DNA of 64,000 nt from Emticicia sp. BO119 (GTDB taxonomy: Bacteria > Bacteroidota > Bacteroidia > Cytophagales > Spirosomataceae), in NCBI RefSeq assembly GCF_013912375.1, contig NZ_JACETV010000004.1:124001-188000 (forward strand), in the 5' to 3' direction. Each line of letters begins with the position of its first letter. Position 1 is the stretch's first letter. A program made the translations under genes and the position numbers. Below are positions 17,413 to 25,927 of this stretch, piece by piece. The notes beneath the pieces were generated by a model. The model did not search any database. It had not been told where the DNA came from and worked only from the letters and a program-made list of their open reading frames with translations.

Positions 17413-18253
17413 GTAAACCTACTTTTTTTTATGCTTACAATATAGTCTTAACAATTACCGATTTTCTTATATTACATTTTAGTATCAACTGCTAAAATCA
17501 AACCAATTCAATTGTGTCCGACAACCTGAAATTCTATTAACATTAGAATTTAAAGTTAACAATATTATTTTCTATTCTACACTTTTGAATAAAATTCAGA
17601 AAATCTATCCTCTTTAAATTGACACATCTTAAATAGATATATATATGAGAGGTAAAACTATAATTCTCGCTTTTTAATAGTTTACAAAGCGCATTAAATA
17701 AAATCGTTTAAGCTAATCATTTTTTATTACTCCAACCTTTAAAATCTTATAGCTAATCTTCAAGACCACCTTCTAAAAAACAAATTAGTATATCTATTCT
17801 TCATAAAGGTAAAAGGTCAATTCAAAATAAAAAATATCCAAAAAACTTTGTGGATAAATAAGTGGACAATATATGGAGAATGTGAACTGACAGGTGGAAT
17901 AGGTTGTGTAGAAATTAATAGGTTGCGTGGACAAAACGTTTTGTCTGTGGAATAACCCCGAAACTACACTCTTTTCCTCAATTCACACCAAGTGGATTAA
18001 CGTGGAAACACTATGTGGATAGTACACAAGTCTATCAACACAAACTATTTTTAATGAAATGTAAATAAGTGGTATTAGAATTGATTATCAATAAAATAAG
18101 TGTGGAAGAGTATAATAAAACTGTGGAAAAACAGATTATTTATGTGAATACTTGGAAAGCCATTATCCACAGATTATATTTATTCACATTTCCACAGGGC
18201 TAACAAATAAAAACAATAATAAAATATTAATTAATTTTTATTTTTTTAAAAGC
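17413..18253. other. putative chromosomal replication origin (oriC)
   Basis: The longest gene-free stretch in the window (841 bp), extremely AT-rich. Perfect DnaA boxes TTATCCACA occur at 17849-17857 (minus strand) and 18163-18171 (plus strand). Boxes fitting TTWTNCACA lie at 18122-18130 (minus, TTTTCCACA) and 18180-18188 (plus, TTATTCACA). One-mismatch forms are at 17946-17954, 18014-18022, 18101-18109 and 18188-18196, and weaker GTGGACAA copies at 17862-17869 and 17927-17934. Immediately right of the box cluster, 18199-18252 is almost pure A/T and fits a duplex-unwinding element. mnmG and two parS sites lie 2-4 kb to the left. dnaA is not in the window, and genes on both sides mostly run rightward, so there is no strand switch to help. 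Confidence 0.85.
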
Positions 18254-20053
18254 ATGAAAAGGTATCTGTTACTTGTTTTGATGACAATCATCGGGGTAAG
18301 TCTAAGGGCTCAAGACCTTGAATTGGCAAATGAGTATTTTAAGCAAGGAGAATATGAAAAAGCCAAAGATATTTATGTGAAATTATCGAAAGATAAAAAT
18401 ACTGTCAGATTAGTGCATACTAATTATTTGCAAACACTCTACAAATTAAAAAACTGGGACGAGGCTGAAAAATTTCTAAAACGACAGATAAAGGCTAATG
18501 AAAATACCATTAGTTATAAAGCCGATTACGCGCTGATGTTAGAAATGACAGGGAAAATCGATGAATCACAAAAAGAATTTAATAATGTCATTGAATTAGC
18601 GGCTAAGTCAGATGGAACCCTATACGAAATTCAGGATTTCCTTTACAGGAATAGTAAAACAGAACAGGTGATTCAATTACTGAAGAAAGGCAGAGAGTTT
18701 GCAAAAGACGAAAATAAGTATGCAATTTTCTTTGCCAGAGCATATTTATACAACGGACAAAAAGAGTCAATGATAGACGAAATGATGAAGTATGGATTGA
18801 CAGAAGGAAATACTGATTACGTAAAAGCGACTTTTCAGGATAATCTTAAAACTGACGCCGAAATAGATATGCTCGAAAAGGTGCTTTACAGCAAGGTACA
18901 GAAGTTTCCGAACGAACAATACTATGCTGATATGCTTATCTGGCATTTGATTCAACAGAAAGAGTTTTATAAGGCTTTTGTGCAAACAAGGGCTTTAGAC
19001 AGAAGGTATAAACTGGAAGGACAACGAGTTTTTGAGTTGGCTCAAACAGCTCTGGTAAACAAAGACTTCAAAAACGCTATTCAGATGTATGAATACGTGA
19101 TGAAAGAATATCCACAAGGCCAGTATTATCCCTATGCCAGGCGTAATGCTATCTTCTGCAAGGAAGAAGTTATCAAGACAACTTATCCGGTTGATTTGAC
19201 CTCCATCAGAACCCTCATAAAAGATTATCAGAATCTTTTCACAGACTTAGGCCAGAACCAGAAAACAATGGAAGCTATGCGTAATACCGCACAGCTATAT
19301 GCCTTTTACCTGAATGAAAGAGATACTGCCATTGCTGTGCTTGAAAAAGCCATCAGTATTGCTGGAGGAGATAATAATTTCAGAGATAAATGTAAACTCG
19401 ATTTGGGCGATATCTATATTCTGAAAAATGAGCCGTGGGAGGCAACCTTACTCTATTCGCAAGTCGAAAAATCTCAAAAAGAGGATATGTTAGGGCAGGA
19501 GGCTAAATTGAAAAATGCCAAGTTGCACTATTATAGCGGTGAATTTGATTTATCAAAAGATATTTTGGATATTCTTAAAAAAGCTACTACCCGGGAAATT
19601 GCTAATGATGCTATGCAATTAAGTTTATTGATTCAGGACAATATTGGTCTGGACACTACAGAAGCTGCAATGAAGGAATATGCTTCAATTGATTTACTGC
19701 TTTTTCAAAACAAAAATCAGGAAGCATTAGTGGCTTTAGATAATGCCTTCCAGAAATACAAGAGTCATAGTCTGGCCGATGAAATTCTCTGGTTACGCGC
19801 AAATACGTACGTAAAAATTAATCAATCAAATAAAGCCTTAGACGACCTGGAGCTACTGCGCAAAAATTATAATTATGATATTTTGGCTGATGATGCCTTA
19901 TACCTTGAAGCGAAAATCTATCAGGAGAAATTAGGACAGAAAGACAAGGCTATGGATTTGTACAGGCAAATACTGCAGAACTTTCCTGGAAGTATCTATG
20001 GAGCAGATGCCAGAAAAAGATTCAGAAATCTTAGAGGAGATACAATAAACTAA
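18254..20053 (+). CDS. secreted tetratricopeptide-repeat protein
   Basis: The start is set at the ATG at 18254 (MKRYLLLVLM), which begins a clean signal peptide ending near SLRAQ. A longer reading from 18152 would run through the DnaA boxes. The mature protein of about 580 residues is built of TPR-like helical hairpins: LELANEYFKQGEYEKAKDIY and NYLQTLYKLKNWDEAEKFL near the N-terminus, and ALYLEAKIYQEKLGQKDKAM near the C-terminus. It has no catalytic motif. It is probably a periplasmic or outer-membrane-associated scaffold; the partner is unknown. It is the first gene beyond the putative oriC and ends at a strong terminator. Confidence 0.85.
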   Translation: MKRYLLLVLMTIIGVSLRAQDLELANEYFKQGEYEKAKDIYVKLSKDKNTVRLVHTNYLQTLYKLKNWDEAEKFLKRQIKANENTISYKADYALMLEMTGKIDESQKEFNNVIELAAKSDGTLYEIQDFLYRNSKTEQVIQLLKKGREFAKDENKYAIFFARAYLYNGQKESMIDEMMKYGLTEGNTDYVKATFQDNLKTDAEIDMLEKVLYSKVQKFPNEQYYADMLIWHLIQQKEFYKAFVQTRALDRRYKLEGQRVFELAQTALVNKDFKNAIQMYEYVMKEYPQGQYYPYARRNAIFCKEEVIKTTYPVDLTSIRTLIKDYQNLFTDLGQNQKTMEAMRNTAQLYAFYLNERDTAIAVLEKAISIAGGDNNFRDKCKLDLGDIYILKNEPWEATLLYSQVEKSQKEDMLGQEAKLKNAKLHYYSGEFDLSKDILDILKKATTREIANDAMQLSLLIQDNIGLDTTEAAMKEYASIDLLLFQNKNQEALVALDNAFQKYKSHSLADEILWLRANTYVKINQSNKALDDLELLRKNYNYDILADDALYLEAKIYQEKLGQKDKAMDLYRQILQNFPGSIYGADARKRFRNLRGDTIN

Positions 20054-20078
20054 AGGTTTTACACATTTATATGATAAT

Positions 20079-20111
20079 AAGTCTCATAAGATCGGCTTAT
20101 GAGACTTTTTT
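20079..20111 (+). terminator. terminator of the TPR gene
   Basis: A 12-bp stem AAGTCTCATAAG/CTTATGAGACTT with a 5-base loop and a T-run, 25 bp after the stop. Confidence 0.88.
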
Positions 20112-20199
20112 GTTAAAGTATTGTTAAGCCAACCTCTACATTACTATTGAAAAGAACTTTCCTCGTTATTCTTCATATAAGCTAAACAAAAATCACACT

Positions 20200-21462
20200 A
20201 TGAAAAGTAGGTTATTCACATTGTCCACAATGTTATGCACATTGTTCTATGTGGCCAACGCTCAAACTGAACAAACAAGAACTTTTGGCTACAACTACTA
20301 CGGTCAGCGTATCAACGAAAAGGCTATCTGTAATATGGTAAGTTTTCGTTCAAAAGAAGTAGCCGAAAAAGCAGTAGATGAGATAGTGCGCAGAAGTGGA
20401 TTAAAAAGAAATTTTTATGTGATGGAGTGCCCTAATACAGACAATTGTTTTGCAGCAATAAACGGACAAACCCGTCTGATAGTATATGATGGTGCATTTA
20501 TGCAGAAAGCCAATAGTATATCTAAAACAGATTGGGGGGCCTTAAGCATACTTGCCCATGAAATAGGTCATCATTTGCAGGGACATACCATTATTGAAGG
20601 TGGTAGCGATCCACAGAAAGAACTGGAGGCTGATGAATTTTCAGGCTTTGTGATGTATCAGATGGGAGCATCTTTAAAAGAAGCACAAGCTGCTATCAGC
20701 AAACTGACCTCTGATTATGATGGCGGGACACATCCACCAAGAACAAGACGTCTGGCTGCTATTGAAAAAGGATACAGAAGTGCACAGGAATTATACCCGA
20801 ATGTGAAGAAAAACGATGGAAGTGTAATTACTTCGATACCTCCGAGACAATCAACAGAGGTCCAGAATCCAACTCAATCGCAAAGAGTTCCACAGAGTGT
20901 GGATAATGTGGATAAAGATGTGAATAACCCAGTTGACCCAATCAGAAGAACTGATGGAAACTTAAGTGGACCATCTGAAGTAGCTAAAATTGATCCAGAT
21001 CATGTGGATAACTCTAATTCAAATGTGCGTAACCCTGCCTGTATCGAGGGAGACTGTGGAAATGGGTTTGGTAAAATGATTAATATATATACACAGGAAA
21101 GATACGAAGGTGAGTGGAGAAATAGCAAACGTGAAGGCAGAGGAGTAGAATATTACGCAGACGGAGAAAAAAAATATGTTGGTAATTTTATTGCCGGCAG
21201 ATATGGTGGAAATGGGACTTATTTCTACAAAAATGGTGATAAATATGTAGGTAAATATAAGAACGGAATGATGAATGACGAACGGGGTTATTTTATATAT
21301 AATAATAATATGCGCCTTGTTGTAAAGGTAGTAAATAATAAGAAAACCGGAAGAGCCCTAAGATTGTACCCGGATGGACGAAAAGAAGAAACGTATTTTG
21401 ATAATGACGTGGAAAGAAAAACTTATAGGGATGCCAACGGGCGGATTATCAACACATTTTAA
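20200..21462 (+). CDS. secreted zinc metalloprotease-like protein fused to MORN repeats
   Basis: 420 residues with a signal peptide ending near residue 22 (VANAQ). The N-terminal half has a zincin core: LAHEIGHHLQGH with His120, Glu121 and His124, and a downstream ELEADEFSGF (Glu near 143) in the position of the third zinc ligand, as in M48-type peptidases. A Pro/Asn-rich linker (about 205-285) follows. The C-terminal 120 residues contain MORN-type repeats (YEGEWRNSKREGRGVEYY, YVGNF..GRYGGNGTYFY, YVGKYKNGMMNDERGYF). The catalytic motif is intact, so an active periplasmic or surface peptidase is likely. MORN units often bind lipid or protein, which could place it at a membrane (inference). Monocistronic, with its own terminator. 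Confidence 0.82.
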   Translation: MKSRLFTLSTMLCTLFYVANAQTEQTRTFGYNYYGQRINEKAICNMVSFRSKEVAEKAVDEIVRRSGLKRNFYVMECPNTDNCFAAINGQTRLIVYDGAFMQKANSISKTDWGALSILAHEIGHHLQGHTIIEGGSDPQKELEADEFSGFVMYQMGASLKEAQAAISKLTSDYDGGTHPPRTRRLAAIEKGYRSAQELYPNVKKNDGSVITSIPPRQSTEVQNPTQSQRVPQSVDNVDKDVNNPVDPIRRTDGNLSGPSEVAKIDPDHVDNSNSNVRNPACIEGDCGNGFGKMINIYTQERYEGEWRNSKREGRGVEYYADGEKKYVGNFIAGRYGGNGTYFYKNGDKYVGKYKNGMMNDERGYFIYNNNMRLVVKVVNNKKTGRALRLYPDGRKEETYFDNDVERKTYRDANGRIINTF

Positions 21463-21472
21463 GCCAAAACCG

Positions 21473-21507
21473 AAAAGCTGAGATGAATCAATCTCAGCTT
21501 TTTTTAT
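21473..21507 (+). terminator. terminator of the zincin-MORN gene
   Basis: A 12-bp stem AAAAGCTGAGAT/ATCTCAGCTTTT with a 6-base loop and a T-run, directly after the stop. Confidence 0.9.
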
Positions 21508-21520
21508 ACGATTTATAATG

Positions 21521-21528
21521 TAGTTTTG
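21521..21528 (+). promoter_or_regulatory. TAnnTTTG element for accD
   Basis: TAGTTTTG at 78 bases before the accD ATG, immediately after the preceding terminator. No convincing -33 element. Confidence 0.45.
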
Positions 21529-21605
21529 TAAAAAAATAAGAAAAAACTTTTAAATCAACCACTAACCTATTTACCTTTGACCCCTCAAAATGATTTTTTT
21601 CTGAT

Positions 21606-22448
21606 ATGTCTTGGTTTAAGCGAACTGTCAAAGGAATTCAGACACCAACCGAAATGAAGCGTGAAGCACCAGATGGGTTATGGTATCAATGTCCGAACTG
21701 TAAAAAAGCAATGCATACGCGTGAGCATAAAAATAATGCTTATACTTGTATTCATTGTAACTATCACGAAAAGATTGGCTCAGAAGCCTATTTCTCCATA
21801 TTATTTGATGAAGGAAAATTTACTGAATTAGATGCAAATCTACGCTCAGGAGACCCACTCCATTTTGTAGATACTAAACCATATCCGGATAGAATACGTT
21901 CTACTGAAAAGAAATCAGGTTTAAAAGATGCTGCCCGATCGGCATATGGAAAAATGTCAGATATTGACATCGTAGTTACCTGTATGGATTTTGGATTTAT
22001 CGGGGGGTCGATGGGTTCGGTAGTGGGCGAAAAAATAGCCAGAGCTATAGAATACGCCTTGAATAATAAAATTCCATTTCTGATGATTTCGCGCTCTGGT
22101 GGTGCCAGAATGATGGAAGCTGGTTTTTCATTGATGCAAATGGCAAAAACCTCTGCCCGATTAGCACAATTAGCCGAAGCAGGAATTCCCTATATATCAT
22201 TACTAACTGACCCAACGACTGGCGGAGTAACAGCTTCTTATGCCATGTTAGGAGATTTTAACATCTCTGAACCCCAGGCATTAATCGGATTTGCAGGGCC
22301 AAGAGTCATTAAAGAAACTATCGGGAAAGAATTGCCAAAAGGTTTTCAGACAGCAGAGTTTATCTTAGAGCATGGCTTTCTTGATTTCATTGTAGATAGA
22401 AAAGATTTAAAAGATAAGCTGGCAAGTTTATTGAAAATGCTTGCTTAG
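21606..22448 (+). CDS. accD: acetyl-CoA carboxylase carboxyltransferase subunit beta
   Basis: AccD with AccA transfers the carboxyl group from carboxybiotin to acetyl-CoA to form malonyl-CoA for fatty-acid synthesis. The 280 residues begin with the zinc ribbon (Cys29, Cys32, Cys48, Cys51). The crotonase-like carboxyltransferase domain follows with [55 protein letters not shown] and the family end [26 protein letters not shown]-like segment. Length is standard. accA and accBC are not adjacent, as often in this phylum. Single gene followed by the radical SAM gene 56 bp later, so the two may be co-transcribed. Confidence 0.97.
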   Translation: MSWFKRTVKGIQTPTEMKREAPDGLWYQCPNCKKAMHTREHKNNAYTCIHCNYHEKIGSEAYFSILFDEGKFTELDANLRSGDPLHFVDTKPYPDRIRSTEKKSGLKDAARSAYGKMSDIDIVVTCMDFGFIGGSMGSVVGEKIARAIEYALNNKIPFLMISRSGGARMMEAGFSLMQMAKTSARLAQLAEAGIPYISLLTDPTTGGVTASYAMLGDFNISEPQALIGFAGPRVIKETIGKELPKGFQTAEFILEHGFLDFIVDRKDLKDKLASLLKMLA

Positions 22449-22504
22449 TTTTCAGTTTCATTGTTTAGGGTAAATCATACTTATCAATCATTAAAAATGC
22501 AAGT

Positions 22505-23482
22505 ATGAGACTTATCAAGCATCCTGTATTGTGCAATTACTACGTTACGTATCGCTGTAATGCTACATGTAATTTTTGTGATATATGGGAGAAACCTTCA
22601 CCGTATATTACATTTCAGAATTTCAGAGAAAACCTTCATGACCTTAAAAAATTAGGAGTAAAAGTCATTGACTTTACCGGAGGTGAACCCCTACTACACC
22701 GCGAATTGGATGTTTTGCTTGAAGAGGCGAAAAAAGCAAGCATGATAACTACAGTTACTACCAATTGCCTGCTCTACCCTAAATATGCCGAGCGCCTGAA
22801 AGGCAAAATAGATATGCTTCATTTCTCCCTGGATTCTCCGGATGAAGAAGAACATAATGTTTCACGTGGCGTCAAATGTTTTGACAAGGTGATGGAATCG
22901 ATTACTATTGCCAAAGCAATTGGAGAAAGACCGGATGTGTTATTCACAGTTTTTGAACAAAATGTGGATAAGATAGAACGCATATGGAGAGAAATTACAC
23001 AACCGAATGATCTGGTATTAATACTCAATCCAGTGTTCGATTATAATAGTGTACAAACAGGAGGAAGTCTTTCTGAACAGTCGTTAAAGCAACTCCAATG
23101 GTGGGGTAAGCAAAAAAACGTTTATCTGAACGAAGCGTTCATTTCACTAAGAAAAAATGGTGGAAACCATGTGGATAATCCTGTTTGCAAGGCTGCTTCA
23201 ACTACTTTAGTCATATCTCCTGAAAACAAGTTAGTCCTCCCATGTTATCATTTAGGCACAAAGGATTTTGCAATTAATAATAATCTCTACGAACTATATC
23301 AATCAGCTGAGGTACAGGAGATCGTGGCTTTAGAGGGAAGATTGAAGGAATGCGAAGGCTGTGTAATTAATTGCTATATGCAACCCTCTTTTGCTGTGGA
23401 AATCAACAAATACTTCTGGAAAGCATTACCGAGTACACTTAAGTACAATTATATCAAGAGTACGTGGAAGAAGTTAATATGA
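22505..23482 (+). CDS. radical SAM protein with SPASM-like C-terminus
   Basis: 325 residues. The radical SAM cluster motif is CNATCNFC with Cys18, Cys22 and Cys25, preceded by YYVTYRC. The glycine motif DFTGGEPLLHREL and HFSLDSPD follow. The C-terminal part has additional cysteines (VCKA, LPCYHLG, CEGCVINCYMQ), which suggests at least one auxiliary iron-sulfur cluster as in SPASM/Twitch enzymes. The substrate cannot be told: no small precursor peptide gene is seen next to it, and related proteins act on peptides, lipids or hopanoid-like molecules. It follows accD by 56 bp. The family call is secure; function is unknown. Confidence 0.85.
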   Translation: MRLIKHPVLCNYYVTYRCNATCNFCDIWEKPSPYITFQNFRENLHDLKKLGVKVIDFTGGEPLLHRELDVLLEEAKKASMITTVTTNCLLYPKYAERLKGKIDMLHFSLDSPDEEEHNVSRGVKCFDKVMESITIAKAIGERPDVLFTVFEQNVDKIERIWREITQPNDLVLILNPVFDYNSVQTGGSLSEQSLKQLQWWGKQKNVYLNEAFISLRKNGGNHVDNPVCKAASTTLVISPENKLVLPCYHLGTKDFAINNNLYELYQSAEVQEIVALEGRLKECEGCVINCYMQPSFAVEINKYFWKALPSTLKYNYIKSTWKKLI

Positions 23483-23606
23483 AATCGGTAGAAATATTTT
23501 TTTTATTAATAAAAATATATAATCTGAAAAGTGCCTAATTTGGCAGAGACAAAGCACTGACCTGTCTTTACGGGAATATAACTTTGAGAGGACTAATATG
23601 AGCCTT

Positions 23607-23637
23607 TTATTCTATAAATTACTATAGAATAAGACTT
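23607..23637. terminator. hairpin between radical SAM gene and ABM gene
   Basis: A 10-bp AT-rich stem TTATTCTATA/TATAGAATAA with a 6-base loop, followed by GACTTTTTT. It sits between converging genes and is a likely terminator for the plus-strand gene. Confidence 0.55.
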
Positions 23638-23652
23638 TTTATAATTCTATAA

Positions 23653-23937
23653 TTATACTTTAGAGAGGAAAAACAACTCCGCAGGCTCAACCAATAAATC
23701 TTCTGCTTTTGCTGAGAAGGCTGCTACATGCTCATTAGCCAAATGATTTTCAAGACTCTCTTTATCTGTCCAGTTTTCGTAGAAGAAGAATAATTGAGGG
23801 TTGTCGTTGCTTTGGTGCAACACATAGTCAATACAACCTTCTTCTTCTAAAGTAGGTGCAATTAAAGCCAATAAGTCACTTTTAGCTTCGTCTATTCTAT
23901 CAGCTCTGACAATGATTTTAGCGATGACTGTTAACAT
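23653..23937 (-). CDS. antibiotic biosynthesis monooxygenase (ABM) domain protein
   Basis: A small protein of 94 residues consisting of one dimeric alpha/beta-barrel ABM domain: MLTVIAKIIVRADR, the conserved EEGCIDYVLHQSNDNPQLFFFYENW, and HLANEHVAAF. The family includes quinol monooxygenases (YgiN type) and heme- or cofactor-free oxygenases of small phenolics. The Glu-Gly-Cys and Tyr-Glu-x-Trp positions fit the YgiN-like group, but the substrate cannot be assigned. It is cytoplasmic and single, converging on the radical SAM gene. Confidence 0.87.
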   Translation of the reverse strand: MLTVIAKIIVRADRIDEAKSDLLALIAPTLEEEGCIDYVLHQSNDNPQLFFFYENWTDKESLENHLANEHVAAFSAKAEDLLVEPAELFFLSKV

Positions 23938-24068
23938 ACAAAAGTTTAGAGATGAAATATAATAAGGTCAAAAATAAGATTTTATTTTTTTTAGGCTGCT
24001 CTTTTGGGAATTAAATTAAAAAATTAGTTCATAATATATGTTATTTTGACAATAACCGCAAAAAAACT

Positions 24069-24090
24069 AATTTTAACAATTGTTAAAATT
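24069..24090. promoter_or_regulatory. perfect 22-bp palindrome before the SGNH hydrolase gene
   Basis: The 11-base half AATTTTAACAA is followed directly by its exact reverse complement, ending 14 bases before the ATG at 24105. The centre is loop-free, which favours a dimeric-protein operator over an RNA hairpin. It overlaps a second inverted repeat (10 bp, AAAATTAGTT near 24020 with AACTAATTTT at 24065). The regulator is unknown. Confidence 0.55.
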
Positions 24091-24104
24091 CAACCTCAAA
24101 ACAC

Positions 24105-24779
24105 ATGAAAAATACGTTTAAATCTCTTACCCTTATTCTGTTGTCTCTATTGATGTTTTCATTAACACAAGATAAACCCACTAAAGTTATTCTCTTCGGT
24201 GATTCTATTACCCAAGCCGGCGTTGGCCCGACAGGATATATTACCAAAATGAAAGAAACCCTTGAAAAACAAGGTATTAAAGATAAATACCAGTTGATTG
24301 GCGCAGGTATCGGCGGAAACAAAGTGTATGATTTGTTTCTACGCATGGAGGATGATGTATTGAATCAGAATCCAGACGTGGTAGTTATTTATATAGGTGT
24401 AAATGATGTATGGCATAAATCAAGTTACGGAACAGGCACAGATGCTGATAAGTTTACAGAATTCTACACTGCTATTATCAAAAAACTTCAATCAAAAGGT
24501 ATTAAAGTAATTTGTTGTACACCAGCAGCTATAGGTGAACGTAATGATAATAGTAACCCACAAGATGGAGACATGAATCATTATTCAAATCTGATTAGAA
24601 ATTTAGCCTCAAAATATGATTGTCCTTTAGTGGATTTAAGAAAAGAGTTCATAGCTTATAATCTCAAGAATAATCCTCAGAACAGAGAGTCGGGTATCTT
24701 GACAACAGATCGTGTTCACCTAAATGAGACAGGAAATCAGATGGTAGCTGACTTAATATTAAAAGCGATTGTAAAATAA
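24105..24779 (+). CDS. secreted SGNH/GDSL hydrolase
   Basis: An esterase/acyl-hydrolase family protein of 224 residues with an N-terminal signal sequence (hydrophobic core at about 6-20). Block I VILFGDSITQAG carries the nucleophile Ser34. Block II is the Gly of GAGIGGNKV, block III is GVNDVW with its Asn, and block V is DRVHLNETG with the catalytic Asp/His pair. All four SGNH residues are present. It probably removes acyl groups from envelope polysaccharide or peptidoglycan, or acts on imported esters; the substrate is not readable. The polysaccharide deacetylase gene starts 40 bp downstream behind a terminator-like hairpin, which makes a joint role in glycan de-esterification plausible. Confidence 0.88.
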   Translation: MKNTFKSLTLILLSLLMFSLTQDKPTKVILFGDSITQAGVGPTGYITKMKETLEKQGIKDKYQLIGAGIGGNKVYDLFLRMEDDVLNQNPDVVVIYIGVNDVWHKSSYGTGTDADKFTEFYTAIIKKLQSKGIKVICCTPAAIGERNDNSNPQDGDMNHYSNLIRNLASKYDCPLVDLRKEFIAYNLKNNPQNRESGILTTDRVHLNETGNQMVADLILKAIVK

Positions 24780-24788
24780 CAAAATATT

Positions 24789-24818
24789 GAGCCATTGAAT
24801 AGTCGGTGGCTCTTTTTT
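24789..24818 (+). terminator. terminator abutting the deacetylase start codon
   Basis: Stem GAGCCA/TGGCTC (24789-24794 with 24807-24812), a 12-base loop and six T, ending one base before the ATG at 24819. It would end the SGNH hydrolase transcript and limit read-through into the next gene. Confidence 0.65.
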
Positions 24819-25748
24819 ATGATGAAGAAACTAAAGATATTGACTTATATATTCGCTTTTTTCTTGGTATTAAATGCGAATGCGCAAAATCAAATAGCCA
24901 TCACAATTGACGACTTACCTTTTGTTCAGGAACTTTCCCTTAAACATGCTGAGGAATCTACCGAAAAATTATTAGCCAAAATCAAGAAAAACGGTATAAG
25001 AGCCGTGGGTTTTGTTAATGAAAAATCGGCAATAAGGCTGGGTGAAATTGATGACCGGGTAGCAATGCTGGAAAGATGGTTATTTAACGGCAACCAATTG
25101 GGGAATCACACTTTTTCTCATGTTTCTTTCAATATCAAAAGCATAGAAGATTTTAAAACAGAATTATTAAAAGGGGAAGTAATTACTTCGGAACTCAACA
25201 GGAAGTATGGAGAAACCAAAAAGTATTTTCGCTATCCATTTTTACATACGGGGCCTGACAGTCTGAAAAAGTATGGCTTTCAAAAGATATTGGCCGAACA
25301 AGGCTATGTTAATGCTCCAGTAACTATTGAGGCCGATGACTGGTATTTCAATAAAGTTTATATGGATGCCATGAAAGCCGGTAAAAAAGAACTGATGAAA
25401 ACTATTGCAGAAAAATACCTTAAGCATAATAATGATTATTTTGATTATTATCTGAAGTTAACAAATGAAGTAGTTGGCCGACCTATTAAACATATTTTTC
25501 TTTGTCATGCCAATGCCCTTAATGCCGATTATTTCGATGAACTATGCAAGGTAATGATTGATAAAGGCTTTACGTTTATTAGTTTAGATGAAGCCTTAAC
25601 TGATGAAATTTATAAACACAAAGATACTGTGCTGACTACCGGAGGTTTCCCTTGGTTGCATCGTTGGAGAATGACCGATAAAAAGAAAACAACCTTAAAG
25701 GAAATAGAAATTCCGGCTGATATTAAGGCATTATACGAGAAGAAATAA
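24819..25748 (+). CDS. polysaccharide deacetylase (NodB/CE4-type)
   Basis: The start is placed at the ATG at 24819 (MMKKLKILTY); a second in-frame ATG at 24822 is equally possible. The upstream TTG at 24795 lies inside the terminator hairpin. A signal peptide ends near NANAQ. The NodB domain begins at once: AITIDDLPF with the metal/catalytic Asp pair, then GNHTFSHVSF with the HxxxH zinc ligands, and FRYPFLHTG corresponding to motif 3. About 309 residues. It removes N- or O-acetyl groups from a glycan in the periplasm; the substrate is unknown. It pairs with the SGNH hydrolase upstream, although the hairpin between them may uncouple expression. Confidence 0.87.
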   Translation: MMKKLKILTYIFAFFLVLNANAQNQIAITIDDLPFVQELSLKHAEESTEKLLAKIKKNGIRAVGFVNEKSAIRLGEIDDRVAMLERWLFNGNQLGNHTFSHVSFNIKSIEDFKTELLKGEVITSELNRKYGETKKYFRYPFLHTGPDSLKKYGFQKILAEQGYVNAPVTIEADDWYFNKVYMDAMKAGKKELMKTIAEKYLKHNNDYFDYYLKLTNEVVGRPIKHIFLCHANALNADYFDELCKVMIDKGFTFISLDEALTDEIYKHKDTVLTTGGFPWLHRWRMTDKKKTTLKEIEIPADIKALYEKK

Positions 25749-25927
25749 TAATTGTCCAAATGAAAAAATATATCTGGAGTATATTTAAACTACATCAAAA
25801 AGTGAATTTTTTCGGGATTTTACATTCCAATATATTCAAAAATAGCTAATTTGCATTGAAATTCCGAAATCGGCTTCATCTACAATTATAATAATATTTT
25901 TTCCCTTTAAAATTCAAAAAACTTAAC

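Noticed and set aside
18152-18253. Longer reading of the TPR protein starting at 18152
   Set aside because: It runs through the DnaA boxes and AT-rich block and places about 34 non-signal residues before an obvious signal peptide at 18254.
22858-22869. Third parS-like sequence, TGTTTCACGTGG, inside the radical SAM gene
   Set aside because: Only the left arm and centre match; the right arm continues CGTC instead of AACA. It lies in a coding block (NVSRG) of the kind conserved in radical SAM proteins, so codon choice explains it well enough.
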